A stretch of 64,000 nt of DNA from Nocardioides sp. Root122 (GCF_001425025.1 NZ_LMDE01000011.1:353324-417323); one strand, 5' to 3'; positions 16,494-28,751 are shown, numbered from the stretch's first letter. The notes: generated by a model from the letters alone, not told the origin. Numbers and translations: made by a program.

Positions 16494-16539
16494 GCGTCCC
16501 ACTGTCACACAGCCCGAGGTGCGGCCGACGAAATGCGAG

Positions 16540-16569
16540 CGACCCGGCAGAGCGTGCTCTGCCGGGTCG
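16540..16569 (-). terminator. Perfect 14-bp hairpin
   Basis: CGACCCGGCAGAGC (16540-16553) pairs with GCTCTGCCGGGTCG (16556-16569) with only two unpaired bases between. It lies 45 bases after the end of the secreted protein gene at 16614, whose terminator it most likely is. Confidence 0.85.
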
Positions 16570-16613
16570 GTCGGGGTGATCGGTCGACGATGGTCGGCCG
16601 GTCGTGGGCTGGA

Positions 16614-17285
16614 TCAGAAGACGGTGGTCTTCCAGACGAAGCCGTTGGCGGCGAAGCGGGAGTCCGCCTTGACGGTGAAGCTCCAGTACCAGGTGCCGCC
16701 GCGCTTGGGCAGGGTCACCTTGTACTTGCCGTTGGCCTTGGTCTTGATCTTCTTGAACTTCTTGAAGCCCTTGTTCTGCTTCTTGCTGACCTGGATGAGG
16801 ATCTTCTTCTTGCCGTACTCGGGCGTGACCTTGCCCTTGATCACGAAGCCCGAGCTCGGGTAGGTGATCTTGCGGGCCACGCTGACGGTGAAGGGAGCCG
16901 ACTCGCTGGGCGCGTAGTTGTCCTCGCTGGACGTGGTCGCGGTGTAGCCGCTGTAGACGACCTTGTAGGTCGTGGTGGCCAGGGGCTTCACGTCGTAGAA
17001 GGAGCTCGTCGCGGAGGTGCCGGTGGCGACGGGGGCCCAGGCGGTGGTGCCGGCCTCCATGGCGTAGAGCGTCGAGGTGCCCCTGTAGGCGCTCGAGCCG
17101 TTGGAGGCGTCGACGTCGACGCTGACGTAGAGGTCGTCGCCGTACTGCAGCTGGGTCTCGCTGGGCGTGGCGGCGGTGGTCGTGGTCAGGTTGACGGTGG
17201 CCTGGCTGGGCGCGGCGACGGCGATCGGCGCGAGGCCGAGCAGCCCGGCGGTGACCGTTCCTGCGACGAGACGAGTGATGCGCAT
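16614..17285 (-). CDS. Secreted Ig-like protein
   Basis: A 223-residue exported protein with a Sec signal peptide (ITRLVAGTVTAGLLGLAPIAVAA). The mature part appears all-beta: an Ig-like or fibronectin-like half (TTTYKVVYSGYTATTSSED) and a Lys-rich half (KKILIQVSKKQNKGFKKFKK, then KANGKYKVTLP) ending in TWYWSFTVKADSRFAANGFV. Proteins of this build are frequent on actinobacterial surfaces but have no assigned function. It has its own terminator and is divergent from mfd. Confidence 0.7.
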   Translation of the reverse strand: MRITRLVAGTVTAGLLGLAPIAVAAPSQATVNLTTTTAATPSETQLQYGDDLYVSVDVDASNGSSAYRGTSTLYAMEAGTTAWAPVATGTSATSSFYDVKPLATTTYKVVYSGYTATTSSEDNYAPSESAPFTVSVARKITYPSSGFVIKGKVTPEYGKKKILIQVSKKQNKGFKKFKKIKTKANGKYKVTLPKRGGTWYWSFTVKADSRFAANGFVWKTTVF

Positions 17286-17348
17286 GTTCCCCGTTGTTCC
17301 TCTCGGTGGAAGTTCTGGTTCGACCCGCGCTCGGGCGCCGGTCGCTGT

Positions 17349-17441
17349 GGGTGGTGCTACCCCTGTGACGCCCGGGACAAACCCGGAGTTGTCGACCGGA
17401 CCGAGCCCCCATCCCGAACACGTCGCTGTCGGGCACCACCC
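17349..17441. other. Long-range inverted repeat in the mfd/secreted-protein divergent region
   Basis: GGGTGGTGC (17349-17357) is repeated as its reverse complement at 17433-17441, 75 bases apart, with a nested CCGGG/CCCGG stem around 17371-17386. It would fold in the 5' leader of either divergent transcript. I could not match it to a known riboswitch. Confidence 0.3.
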
Positions 17442-17510
17442 GTAGACTTTCACGATCCCCCCTTCGTGCATCGAACGGGGGTCGTTCGCGTGCTCTCGAA
17501 GGGATCCCCG

Positions 17511-20500
17511 GTGCCGTCCACACCACTCCTCGCCCTCGCCCACCGCCTCGTCTCCGCGCCCACCCTCGGCGGCGCGCTCGCCGACGCGGCCGTGCAGTCC
17601 AGCCTCGACCTGACCGGCCCGGGGGCGGTCAGGCCGGTCGTGGTGCACGGGCTGGTCGAGCGCGGTCGCACGGTGCTGGCGGTGACCGCGACCTCGCGCG
17701 AGGCCGAGGACCTGGTCGAGGAGCTCGGCGACCTCGTCGACCCCGACACGGTCGCCTACTACCCCAGCTGGGAGACGCTGCCGCACGAGCGGCTCAGCCC
17801 CCGCAGCGACACGGTCGGTCGCCGCCTCGCGGTCCTGCGCCGGCTCCGCCACCCCGGCACCGACGCCGCCAACGGTCCGCTCAAGGTGGTCGTCGCGCCG
17901 ATCCGCAGCCTGCTCCAGCCGCAGGTCCCCGGCCTGGCCGACATCGAGCCCGTGGAGCTGGCGCCGGGGGACTCGCGGCCGATGGAGGACGTGGTGCGCG
18001 GCCTGGCCGACGCGGCGTACTCCCGGGTCGACATGGTGGAGCGGCGCGGGGAGTTCGCGGTGCGCGGCGGCATCGTCGACGTCTTCCCGCCGACGGAGGA
18101 GCACCCGCTGCGCGTGGAGTTCTGGGGCGACGACGTCGAGGAGATCCGGGCGTTCGCCGTCGCCGACCAGCGCACCCTGGAGAAGGTCGAGCGGCTCTGG
18201 GCGCCGCCGTGCCGCGAGCTGCTGCTGACCGACGACGTACGCCGTCGCGCCGCCGAGCTCGGCCAGGCGCACCCGCAGCTGCTCGAGCTCACCGACAAGA
18301 TGGCCGCCGGCATCGCGGTCGAGGGCATGGAGTCGCTGGCCCCGGTGCTCGTCGACACGATGGAGCTGCTCGTCGACCTGATGCCCGCCGGCACGACCGT
18401 GCTGGTGCTCGACCCCGAGCGCGCCCGCACCCGCGCCCACGACCTGGTGGCCACGAGCGAGGAGTTCCTCGGCGCGTCCTGGGCCGCCGCTGCCGGCGGT
18501 GGCACGGCGCCCATCGACCTCGGCGCCGCCTCCTACCGCGAGATCGCCGACGTGCGCCTGCGCGCGCTCGGCCTGGGCCACGCGTGGTGGACGGTCAGCC
18601 CCTTCGGAATCGGGCAGAGCGGCATCGACACCGACGACGCACCGGTCGACGCCCCCGTGGACGGCCAGACCGTCGGCATCCCCAGCCGGACGCTGCCGAC
18701 CAACCCCGCCGAGGCCTACCGCGGCGACCTGCAGAAGGCCGTCGACGACATCCGCGGGTGGGTGAGCGAGGGCCTCGAGGTGGCGGTCGTGCACGCCGGC
18801 CACGGCCCGGCCCAGCGCTTCGTCGAGCTGCTCGGCGAGAACGACATCGCCGCCCGGCTCGTCGAGGAGGGCGAGCCCGCCGGCGCCAACGTCGTCACCG
18901 TCACCTGCGGCCACCTCGTGCACGGCCTGGTCGACGACGAGGCGCGGGTCGCGATCGTCACCGGCGACGACCTGTCAGGCCAGAAGGCCTCGACCCGCGA
19001 CATGCGCCGGATGCCCACGCGCCGCAAGCGGCAGATCGACCCGCTCGAGCTCAAGGCCGGCGACTACGTCGTGCACGAGCAGCACGGCGTGGGCCGCTTC
19101 GTGGAGATGAAGCAGCGTGAGATCAGCGGCGCGGTCCGCGAGTACCTCGTCCTGGAGTACGGCCCCAGCAAGCGCGGCGGACCCAACGACATGCTCTACG
19201 TCCCGGCCGACACCCTCGACCAGGTCACCCGCTACGTCGGCGGCGAGAACCCCAGCCTCGACCGGCTCGGCGGCGGCGACTGGACCAAGCGCAAGAACAA
19301 GGCGCGTCGCGCGGTCCGCGAGATCGCGGCCGAGCTGATCAAGCTCTACGCCGCCCGCCAGGCCACCAAGGGCCACGCCTACGGGCCGGACACCCCGTGG
19401 CAGCGCGAGCTCGAGGACGCCTTCCCGTTCAACGAGACCGTCGACCAGCTGACCACCGTCGAGGAGGTCAAGGCCGACATGCGCCGCGTGGTCCCGATGG
19501 ACCGCCTGGTGTGCGGCGACGTGGGCTACGGCAAGACCGAGATCGCGGTGCGCGCGGCGTTCAAGGCGGTGCAGGACGGCAAGCAGGTCGCCGTCCTGGT
19601 GCCGACGACGCTGCTCGTCACCCAGCACATGTCGACCTTCGCCGAGCGGATGTCGGGCTTCCCCGTCGTCATCAAGGGGCTCTCGCGGTTCCAGACCGAC
19701 AAGGAGGCCAAGGAGGTCATCGCCGGCCTCACCGACGGCTCGGTGGACATCGTGGTCGGCACGCACCGCCTGCTCAACCCCGAGATCAAGATGAAGGACC
19801 TCGGCCTGATCATCGTCGACGAGGAGCAGCGCTTCGGTGTCGAGCACAAGGAGCAGATGAAGCGGATGCGGACGTCCGTCGACGTGCTGTCGATGAGCGC
19901 GACCCCGATCCCGCGCACGCTCGAGATGGCGGTCACCGGCATCCGCGAGATGTCCACGATCACCACACCGCCGGAGGAGCGGCACCCGGTGCTGACCTAC
20001 GTCGGCGCCTACGAGGACCGCCAGGTCATCGCCGCGGTGCGCCGCGAGCTGCTGCGCGAGGGACAGGTCTTCTACATCCACAACCGGGTGCAGTCGATCG
20101 AGAAGGCGGCCGCGCACATCCGCGAGCTGGTGCCCGAGGCGCGGGTCGCCACGGCGCACGGCCAGATGGGCGAGCACGCGCTCGAGCAGGTGATGCTCGA
20201 CTTCTGGGAGAAGCGCTTCGACGTGCTGGTGTGCACCACCATCGTGGAGAGCGGCCTCGACGTGTCCAACGCGAACACGATGATCATCGAGCGCTCCGAC
20301 ACCCTCGGCCTCTCGCAGCTGCACCAGCTGCGCGGTCGCGTCGGCCGCTCCCGCGAGCGCGCCTACGCCTACTTCCTCTACCCGGCCGAGAAGCCGCTCA
20401 CCGAGACCGCCCACGAGCGGCTCGCCACCCTGGCCCAGCACTCCGACCTCGGCGGCGGCATGGCGATCGCGATGAAGGACCTCGAGATCCGCGGCGCCGG

Positions 20501-21107
20501 CAACCTGCTCGGCGGGGAGCAGTCCGGCCACATCGCCGACGTCGGCTTCGACCTCTACGTCCGGCTCGTCGGCGAGGCCGTCGCCGACTTCAAGGGCGGC
20601 GGCGAGGAGGAGGTCGCCGAGGTCCGCATCGAGCTGCCGGTCGACGCCCACCTGCCGCACGACTACATCCCGAGCGAGCGGCTGCGCCTGGAGATCTACA
20701 AGCGGCTCGCCGAGGTGCGCGTGGACGGCGACGTGGACGAGATCCGCGAGGAGCTCGTGGACCGCTACGGCGCACCGCCGGAGGTCGTGGAGTCGCTGCT
20801 GGTGGTCGCGCGCTTCCGCGCCCGGTGCCGCCAGGCCGGGGTCCGTGAGGTCACGGTGGCCGGCAAGTACGTCCGGTTCGCGCCGGTCGACCTGCCCGAC
20901 TCCCGCGTCGTACGCCTCCAGCGGCTGCATCCGCGCAGCGTCGTCAAGGCGCCGGTCAGTACGATCCTCGTGCCGCGGCCGCAGACTGCCGGGTTCCCCG
21001 TGCAGCCGGTGGCCGGGGTGGCTTTGCTTGAATGGGCGCGCGGCGTGATCGACGAGGTGGTCGTCCCGCCCGCACCGGCGACCCCCGCAGCACCGACCAA
21101 GGAGTAG
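17511..21107 (+). CDS. mfd: Transcription-repair coupling factor Mfd
   Basis: A 1198-residue ATP-driven translocase that removes stalled RNA polymerase from lesions and recruits UvrA. In order: UvrB-homology domains (about 1-350), the RNA-polymerase interaction region (YVVHEQHGVGRF, about residue 518), helicase motifs (CGDVGYGKTEI Walker A at about 667, DEEQ box at about 770, SATPIPRT, HQLRGRVGRS) and a C-terminal TRCF domain. I choose GTG 17511, six bases after AAGGGA; a GTG seven codons earlier is possible. Upstream in-frame sequence runs antisense to other genes. A lipoprotein follows after 3 bases. Confidence 0.97.
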   Translation: MPSTPLLALAHRLVSAPTLGGALADAAVQSSLDLTGPGAVRPVVVHGLVERGRTVLAVTATSREAEDLVEELGDLVDPDTVAYYPSWETLPHERLSPRSDTVGRRLAVLRRLRHPGTDAANGPLKVVVAPIRSLLQPQVPGLADIEPVELAPGDSRPMEDVVRGLADAAYSRVDMVERRGEFAVRGGIVDVFPPTEEHPLRVEFWGDDVEEIRAFAVADQRTLEKVERLWAPPCRELLLTDDVRRRAAELGQAHPQLLELTDKMAAGIAVEGMESLAPVLVDTMELLVDLMPAGTTVLVLDPERARTRAHDLVATSEEFLGASWAAAAGGGTAPIDLGAASYREIADVRLRALGLGHAWWTVSPFGIGQSGIDTDDAPVDAPVDGQTVGIPSRTLPTNPAEAYRGDLQKAVDDIRGWVSEGLEVAVVHAGHGPAQRFVELLGENDIAARLVEEGEPAGANVVTVTCGHLVHGLVDDEARVAIVTGDDLSGQKASTRDMRRMPTRRKRQIDPLELKAGDYVVHEQHGVGRFVEMKQREISGAVREYLVLEYGPSKRGGPNDMLYVPADTLDQVTRYVGGENPSLDRLGGGDWTKRKNKARRAVREIAAELIKLYAARQATKGHAYGPDTPWQRELEDAFPFNETVDQLTTVEEVKADMRRVVPMDRLVCGDVGYGKTEIAVRAAFKAVQDGKQVAVLVPTTLLVTQHMSTFAERMSGFPVVIKGLSRFQTDKEAKEVIAGLTDGSVDIVVGTHRLLNPEIKMKDLGLIIVDEEQRFGVEHKEQMKRMRTSVDVLSMSATPIPRTLEMAVTGIREMSTITTPPEERHPVLTYVGAYEDRQVIAAVRRELLREGQVFYIHNRVQSIEKAAAHIRELVPEARVATAHGQMGEHALEQVMLDFWEKRFDVLVCTTIVESGLDVSNANTMIIERSDTLGLSQLHQLRGRVGRSRERAYAYFLYPAEKPLTETAHERLATLAQHSDLGGGMAIAMKDLEIRGAGNLLGGEQSGHIADVGFDLYVRLVGEAVADFKGGGEEEVAEVRIELPVDAHLPHDYIPSERLRLEIYKRLAEVRVDGDVDEIREELVDRYGAPPEVVESLLVVARFRARCRQAGVREVTVAGKYVRFAPVDLPDSRVVRLQRLHPRSVVKAPVSTILVPRPQTAGFPVQPVAGVALLEWARGVIDEVVVPPAPATPAAPTKE

Positions 21108-21110
21108 CTC

Positions 21111-21791
21111 GTGAGCAAGACCCGCCTGATGACGGCCGCGACGACGCTCGTCGCCGGCCTGCTGCTGACCGGGTGCGGCAGTGCCTCGCCCGGCGTGGCG
21201 GTCAAGATCGGCGACGAGGAGCTCTCGGTGCGCGACGTCGACACGGCGGCGCGCGAGATGTGCACCGCGCTCGGCGACCAGTTCGAGGCGCAGAGCACCG
21301 TGCTCCCGATGAGCTTCGTGCGCCAGGGCACCGTGCAGCTGCTGACGCTGCGCGCGCAGGCGCTGCAGGTCGCCGACGACTACGGCCTCGAGCCCGGCTC
21401 GGCCTACCACAACGACGTCGCCCAGCGCCGTCGTACGGCAGCCTCCATGCCGGCCGACGTGCAGGACACCTACGTCGAGCTCACCTCGGCCAACGCGCTC
21501 GCCAGCGACATCGTCGACCAGGTCGGCAAGATCGTGCTCGACGAGCGCGGCGTCACCGACGCCACGACCGAGCAGGTCACCCAGGCCGGCATCGACGTCT
21601 TCAACCAGTGGCCCGACGCCAACGGCGTGGACATCGACCCGCGCTACGGCCTCGAGAGCGTCGACGGCGTGCTGACCCCGATCGACACCAACACCTCGGT
21701 CGCCGTGGGCAAGACCGCCAAGGACGGGCTCAAGACCGAGCCCGACGCGGCGTTCGCCAAGACGCTGCCGCTGACCCACCGCTGCGGCTGA
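21111..21791 (+). CDS. SurA N-terminal-like lipoprotein
   Basis: A 226-residue lipoprotein (lipobox LLLTGC, Cys22). The mature part is helical and begins VAVKIGDEELSVRDVDTAAREMC, resembling the N-terminal chaperone domain of SurA/PrsA-type peptidyl-prolyl isomerases, but no isomerase domain follows. It may act as an extracytoplasmic chaperone. The gene starts 3 bases after mfd, a position where a SurA-like protein is commonly seen in actinobacteria, and mazG follows 5 bases later. Confidence 0.75.
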   Translation: MSKTRLMTAATTLVAGLLLTGCGSASPGVAVKIGDEELSVRDVDTAAREMCTALGDQFEAQSTVLPMSFVRQGTVQLLTLRAQALQVADDYGLEPGSAYHNDVAQRRRTAASMPADVQDTYVELTSANALASDIVDQVGKIVLDERGVTDATTEQVTQAGIDVFNQWPDANGVDIDPRYGLESVDGVLTPIDTNTSVAVGKTAKDGLKTEPDAAFAKTLPLTHRCG

Positions 21792-21796
21792 GCGCG

Positions 21797-22201
21797 ATGC
21801 CTGACGGGGCCGACGAGCGGGGTGCGGACGGCTCGGCCCTCGAGGCGTTCGCCGACCAGATGCGGGTGCTCCAGCGCGAGTGCCCGTGGAAGAGGGAGCA
21901 GACCCACACCTCGCTGATCCCCTACGTCCGCGAGGAGGCCGAGGAGGTCGTCGAGGCGATCGAGTCGGGCGACCCGGCCGCGCTGTGTGACGAGCTGGGC
22001 GACCTGCTGCTGCAGGTGGTCATCCACGCCGTCATGGCCGAGGAGGCGGGCGAGTTCACGCTCGACGACGTGGCCCGCGGGGTGATGGCCAAGATGGAGC
22101 GCCGCAACCCGCACGTCTTCGGCGACGCGGTCGCCACCGACGTCGCAGAGGTGATGCGGCTCTACAACGCCGCCAAGGCCGCCGAGAGGGCGCAGGCGTA
22201 G
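21797..22201 (+). CDS. mazG: MazG-family nucleotide pyrophosphohydrolase
   Basis: A 134-residue single-domain MazG protein. YVREEAEEVVEAI and CDELGDLLLQVVIHAVMAEE give the ExxE...ExxD magnesium-binding motifs of all-alpha NTP pyrophosphatases, which clear non-canonical or excess nucleoside triphosphates. It contains one MazG domain, unlike the two-domain E. coli protein. ATG 21797 starts 5 bases after the lipoprotein stop, so it belongs to the mfd transcription unit. Confidence 0.88.
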   Translation: MPDGADERGADGSALEAFADQMRVLQRECPWKREQTHTSLIPYVREEAEEVVEAIESGDPAALCDELGDLLLQVVIHAVMAEEAGEFTLDDVARGVMAKMERRNPHVFGDAVATDVAEVMRLYNAAKAAERAQA

Positions 22202-22211
22202 TCGCGCGGGG

Positions 22212-25654
<3,443 letters not shown>

Positions 25655-25728
25655 CGCAGGCAGCCGATCTGCACCGCGCCGCTGCGGGCTACCGCGAATC
25701 ACGGCGTGGACGAGGCAGACTGACCCGC

Positions 25729-26355
25729 ATGCCTTCCCAGCGTCGTACTCCTCGGGGTGGGCCCGGCGGTGGCGGCTCGCGCGGACCGAGGCAGGGCAGC
25801 TCGCACCCCGGCTCCCGTGGCTCCCGGCCACGGACGCCGGGGATGCGCACGCCGCTCTCCTCGCCCGCCGACACCGGCACCGTCGTGACACGTCCCGTCG
25901 CCCCGAGGAGTGCCGCGCGTCGCCCCAGGTTCACCGGCCGGGCGGCGGTCCTGGTGCTCGTGCTCGCCGTGCTCACGGTGTCCTACGCGTCGTCGCTGCG
26001 GGCCTACCTCCAGCAGCGCTCGCACATCGGCGAGCTCAAGGCGACCATCGCCGAGCGCGAGGCCAACATCGACGACCTCGAGCGCGAGAAGAAGCGCTGG
26101 GACGACCCGGCCTACGTCAAGGCGCAGGCGCGGGCCCGCTTCGGCTACCTGATGCCCGGCGAGTCCGGCTTCGAGGTGATCGGCCCCGACGGCAAGCCGT
26201 TGGAGGCGCAGGCCTCGCTCAACGACCCGTCCGAGGTGATCAAGACCGTGCCCAAGGCGTGGTGGAGCGCGGCGTGGGAGTCGATGGAGCTCGCCGGCAA
26301 CCCCCCTCCGCCCGAGGAGCAGCCCGCAGACCTGATCGACGGGACCCAGCAGTGA
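25729..26355 (+). CDS. Septum formation initiator (DivIC/FtsB family)
   Basis: A 208-residue bitopic division protein. A long Gly/Arg/Pro-rich cytoplasmic tail (1-70) precedes one membrane helix (AAVLVLVLAVLTVSYASSL) and a coiled coil (IGELKATIAEREANIDDLER). The conserved KRWDDPAYVKAQARARFGYLMPGE segment, split here as KRWDDPAYVKAQ and ARFGYLMPGE, identifies DivIC/FtsB, which bridges FtsL and FtsQ in the divisome. The extended N-terminal tail is typical of actinobacteria. It follows eno and precedes DUF501, the conserved actinobacterial order. Confidence 0.9.
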   Translation: MPSQRRTPRGGPGGGGSRGPRQGSSHPGSRGSRPRTPGMRTPLSSPADTGTVVTRPVAPRSAARRPRFTGRAAVLVLVLAVLTVSYASSLRAYLQQRSHIGELKATIAEREANIDDLEREKKRWDDPAYVKAQARARFGYLMPGESGFEVIGPDGKPLEAQASLNDPSEVIKTVPKAWWSAAWESMELAGNPPPPEEQPADLIDGTQQ

Positions 26356-26365
26356 GCAGCCACAC

Positions 26366-26911
26366 GTGAGCAACAAGAAGGACGACCACGCCGGGGAGCA
26401 GCGGATCGACCCGGCCGACGAGGCCGCCATCCGCGCCCAGCTCGGCCGCAAGCCCCGCGGCATCGACTCGGTCGGGCACCGCTGCCCGTGCGGCAACCCC
26501 GACGTGGTGACCACGGAGCCGCGCCTGCCCAACGGCACGCCGTTCCCGACCACGTTCTACCTCACGTGCCCGCGCGCCGCCTCGCGCATCGGCACCCTCG
26601 AGGGCTCCGGCCTGATGAAGGAGATGCAGGCGCGGCTGGGGGAGGACGAGGAGCTGGCCGCGGCCTACCGTGCGGCCCACGAGAAGTACCTCGCCTACCG
26701 CGCCGAGGTCGGCGCGCGCGCCGGGCTCGACGTCCCCGAGATCGAGGGCATCACCGCCGGCGGCATGCCCGACCGGGTGAAGTGCCTCCACGTGCTCGCC
26801 GGCCAGTCCCTGGCCATGGGCGGCGGCGTGAACCCGCTCGGCGACGAGGTGCTCGACGCGCTCGGCGACTGGTGGGCCGCAGGCCCCTGCGTCGAGCGCC
26901 CCGCAGAATGA
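26366..26911 (+). CDS. DUF501 family protein
   Basis: A 181-residue cytoplasmic protein of the DUF501 family, found in actinobacteria next to divIC and ppx, as here. Visible hallmarks are HRCPCGNPDVV (residues about 38-48), TFYLTCPRAASRIGTLEG and DRVKCLHVLAGQSLAMGGGV. The Cys-x-Cys, the later Cys and the KCLH(V/A)L(A/V)xH-like segment suggest metal binding, but no activity is known. It starts with GTG 26366, 10 bases after divIC. Confidence 0.88.
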   Translation: MSNKKDDHAGEQRIDPADEAAIRAQLGRKPRGIDSVGHRCPCGNPDVVTTEPRLPNGTPFPTTFYLTCPRAASRIGTLEGSGLMKEMQARLGEDEELAAAYRAAHEKYLAYRAEVGARAGLDVPEIEGITAGGMPDRVKCLHVLAGQSLAMGGGVNPLGDEVLDALGDWWAAGPCVERPAE

Positions 26912-26915
26912 CCCC

Positions 26916-27845
26916 ATGACCGACTCCAGCACCGTGGCGGCCATCGACTGCGGGACCAACTCGATCAAGCTGCTCATCGGTGCCGTGCGGCCCGACGGCA
27001 CCCTCGACGTGCACGTCCGCGACTCGCGCGTCGTCCGCCTGGGGCAGGGCGTCGACGAGACCGGGGTGCTCGCCGAGGAGGCGCTGGAGCGCACCTTCGC
27101 CGCGATCGACGAGCTCGCGGGGATGATCCGTGACCACGGCGTGCCGCCCGAGCGGCTGCGCTTCTGCGCCACGTCGGCCACGCGCGACTCGAGCAACGCC
27201 GCGGTCTTCGCCGAGGGCGTACGACGACGCCTCGCCGTCGAGCCGGAGGTGCTGTCCGGCGACGAGGAGGCCGCCCTGGTCTACGCCGGCGCGATCGCGG
27301 CCCAGGACCCGGCTCCCGCCGACCCGGTGCTGGTGGTCGACATCGGCGGAGGGTCGACGGAGCTGGTGCTCGGGGAGGGCGCCGAGCGCTGGGCGGTGTC
27401 GATGGACATCGGGTCGGTCCGCCTGCACGAGCGGCACCTGCACAGCGACCCGCCCGCCGCCGACGAGCTCGCCGCCTGCCTCGCCGACATCGAGCAGCAC
27501 CTCGACACCTCCGGCGTACCCCTCGAGCGGACCCGCAGCGCCATCGGCACCTCCGGCACCATCAAGACGCTGGCCTGCGGCGTGCTCGGCCTCGACACCT
27601 ACGACCGCGCGGCCTTCGACGGCGCGGTGCTCTCCAACGCCGACACCTCCTCGTTCGTGGACCGCCTCGTGGCGATGCGCGTCGAGGAGCGCCGCGCACT
27701 GCCCTACATGCACCCCGGCCGTGCCGACGTGATCGATGCCGGCGCCCTGATCTGGAGCCGGATCCTGGCGCGGGTCCCGGTGCCCGAGCACGTCGTCTCC
27801 GAGGCCGACATCCTGCACGGCATCGCCGCGGCCATCGCGCGATGA
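26916..27845 (+). CDS. ppx: Exopolyphosphatase / guanosine pentaphosphate phosphohydrolase (Ppx/GppA)
   Basis: A 309-residue ASKHA-fold enzyme: AIDCGTNSIKLLIG is phosphate loop 1, ATSATRDSSNA the adenosine-region strand, and VVDIGGGSTELVLG phosphate loop 2; SMDIGSVRLHERHL and GTSGTIKTLA follow. It lacks the extra C-terminal domains of E. coli Ppx, matching the short mycobacterial Ppx1 type. It would degrade inorganic polyphosphate and/or pppGpp, linking phosphate storage and the stringent response. The start is ATG 26916 and the end overlaps the glycosylase start by four bases (ATGA). Confidence 0.92.
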   Translation: MTDSSTVAAIDCGTNSIKLLIGAVRPDGTLDVHVRDSRVVRLGQGVDETGVLAEEALERTFAAIDELAGMIRDHGVPPERLRFCATSATRDSSNAAVFAEGVRRRLAVEPEVLSGDEEAALVYAGAIAAQDPAPADPVLVVDIGGGSTELVLGEGAERWAVSMDIGSVRLHERHLHSDPPAADELAACLADIEQHLDTSGVPLERTRSAIGTSGTIKTLACGVLGLDTYDRAAFDGAVLSNADTSSFVDRLVAMRVEERRALPYMHPGRADVIDAGALIWSRILARVPVPEHVVSEADILHGIAAAIAR

Positions 27846-28666
27846 CCGCGCCCCAGGACCTGCCGCACCCGCTCGTGGGCGGGCGGTTCAGCAGCCCCGT
27901 CGCGCCCGGCACCGGGTGGCCCGACGATCCCGCGGCGCCCGACACCCCGGTCGCCCGCGATGCCGACGACGTACGACGTCTCGCGCAGGCGGGCGACCTC
28001 GCCGAGCTCGACGCGCGGGTCAGCGTCTGCTCGGCCTGCCCGCGCCTGGTGGCGTGGCGTGAGGGTGTCGCGGTGGAGAAGCGCGCGTCGTTCGCCGACC
28101 AGCCCTACTGGGGCCGGCCGATCCCCGGTTGGGGCGACCCGGAGCCGTCGCTGCTGATCGTCGGGCTCGCGCCCGCGGCCAACGGGGGCAACCGGACCGG
28201 GCGGATCTTCACCGGCGACCCGAGCGCGGACTGGCTCTTCGCCAGCCTGCACCGCACCGGCTGGGCGGTGCAGGAGACGAGCACGCACTCCGGCGACGGC
28301 CAGCGGCTGGTCGACGCGCGGATGATCGCCACGGTCCGCTGCGCGCCGCCGGAGAACAAGCCGACCCCCGCCGAGCGCGACACCTGCGCGCCGTGGATCG
28401 CGGCCGAGCTGGCGCTGCTGCCCACCGTCCGGGTGGTCGTCGCGCTGGGGGCGTTCGGGTGGGACGGCGCGATCCGCTCGCTCGTCGCGGCCGGTGCGAC
28501 GGCCCCGGTCCGCAAGCCGAAGTTCGGGCACGCCATCGAGCTCGAGCTCGGTGGCGTCACGCTGGTCGGCTGCTTCCACCCCTCGCCGCACAACACCTAC
28601 ACGGGTCGGCTGACCAGGGAGATGACGGACGCCGTCTTCCAGCGAGCACGGGCGCTGACAGACTGA
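27842..28666 (+). CDS. Type 5 uracil-DNA glycosylase (UdgB-like)
   Basis: A 274-residue DNA repair glycosylase. GLAPAANGGNRTGRIFTGD carries the family 5 motif A (GLAPxxxGxNRTGR.FTGD), without the catalytic Asp of family 1, and GCFHPSPHNTYTG is motif B. Cysteines in VCSACPRL, TVRCAPP and RDTCAPW are placed to hold a 4Fe-4S cluster, as in thermophilic UdgA/UdgB. Members remove uracil, hypoxanthine and related lesions, useful in a GC-rich genome prone to cytosine deamination. It overlaps the ppx stop by four bases and is likely co-transcribed. Confidence 0.88.
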   Translation: MTAPQDLPHPLVGGRFSSPVAPGTGWPDDPAAPDTPVARDADDVRRLAQAGDLAELDARVSVCSACPRLVAWREGVAVEKRASFADQPYWGRPIPGWGDPEPSLLIVGLAPAANGGNRTGRIFTGDPSADWLFASLHRTGWAVQETSTHSGDGQRLVDARMIATVRCAPPENKPTPAERDTCAPWIAAELALLPTVRVVVALGAFGWDGAIRSLVAAGATAPVRKPKFGHAIELELGGVTLVGCFHPSPHNTYTGRLTREMTDAVFQRARALTD

Positions 28667-28677
28667 GCCCACGCCAC

Positions 28678-28751
28678 GCCCCGGTATCCCAACCGGTAGA
28701 GGAAGCCGCCTTAAAAGCGGTCAAGTCTGGGTTCGAACCCCAGCCGGGGCA
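28678..28751 (+). tRNA. tRNA with UAA anticodon and short variable loop (Leu by anticodon)
   Basis: The 74 bases fold cleanly: acceptor stem GCCCCGG/CCGGGGC (7 bp), D arm with three pairs (TCC/GGA) and a C-A opposition at 13-22, anticodon stem GCCGC/GCGGT, loop CTTAAAA with TAA at 34-36, variable loop CAAGT, T arm CTGGG/CCCAG with TTCGAAC, and discriminator A73. CCA is not encoded. Leucine tRNAs normally have a long variable arm (class II); this one has five bases. The D loop AACCGGTAG and A73 are nevertheless Leu-like. It lies just after the uracil-DNA glycosylase gene. Confidence 0.85.

Noticed and set aside
16206..17510. In-frame N-terminal extension of Mfd
   Set aside because: The extension is antisense to the transglycosylase and secreted protein genes and matches nothing in Mfd; a good ribosome binding site supports GTG 17511.
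17286..17510. c-di-AMP or c-di-GMP riboswitch
   Set aside because: Neither strand carries the conserved cores of those riboswitches; only simple inverted repeats are visible.
18975..21779. 934-codon open frame on the - strand
   Set aside because: It is antisense to mfd and the following lipoprotein; low-complexity Leu/Asp/Val/His composition and no recognisable domain.
28678..28751. tRNA-Lys
   Set aside because: The anticodon loop is CTTAAAA with TAA at positions 34-36; a TTT anticodon cannot be placed with a paired stem.
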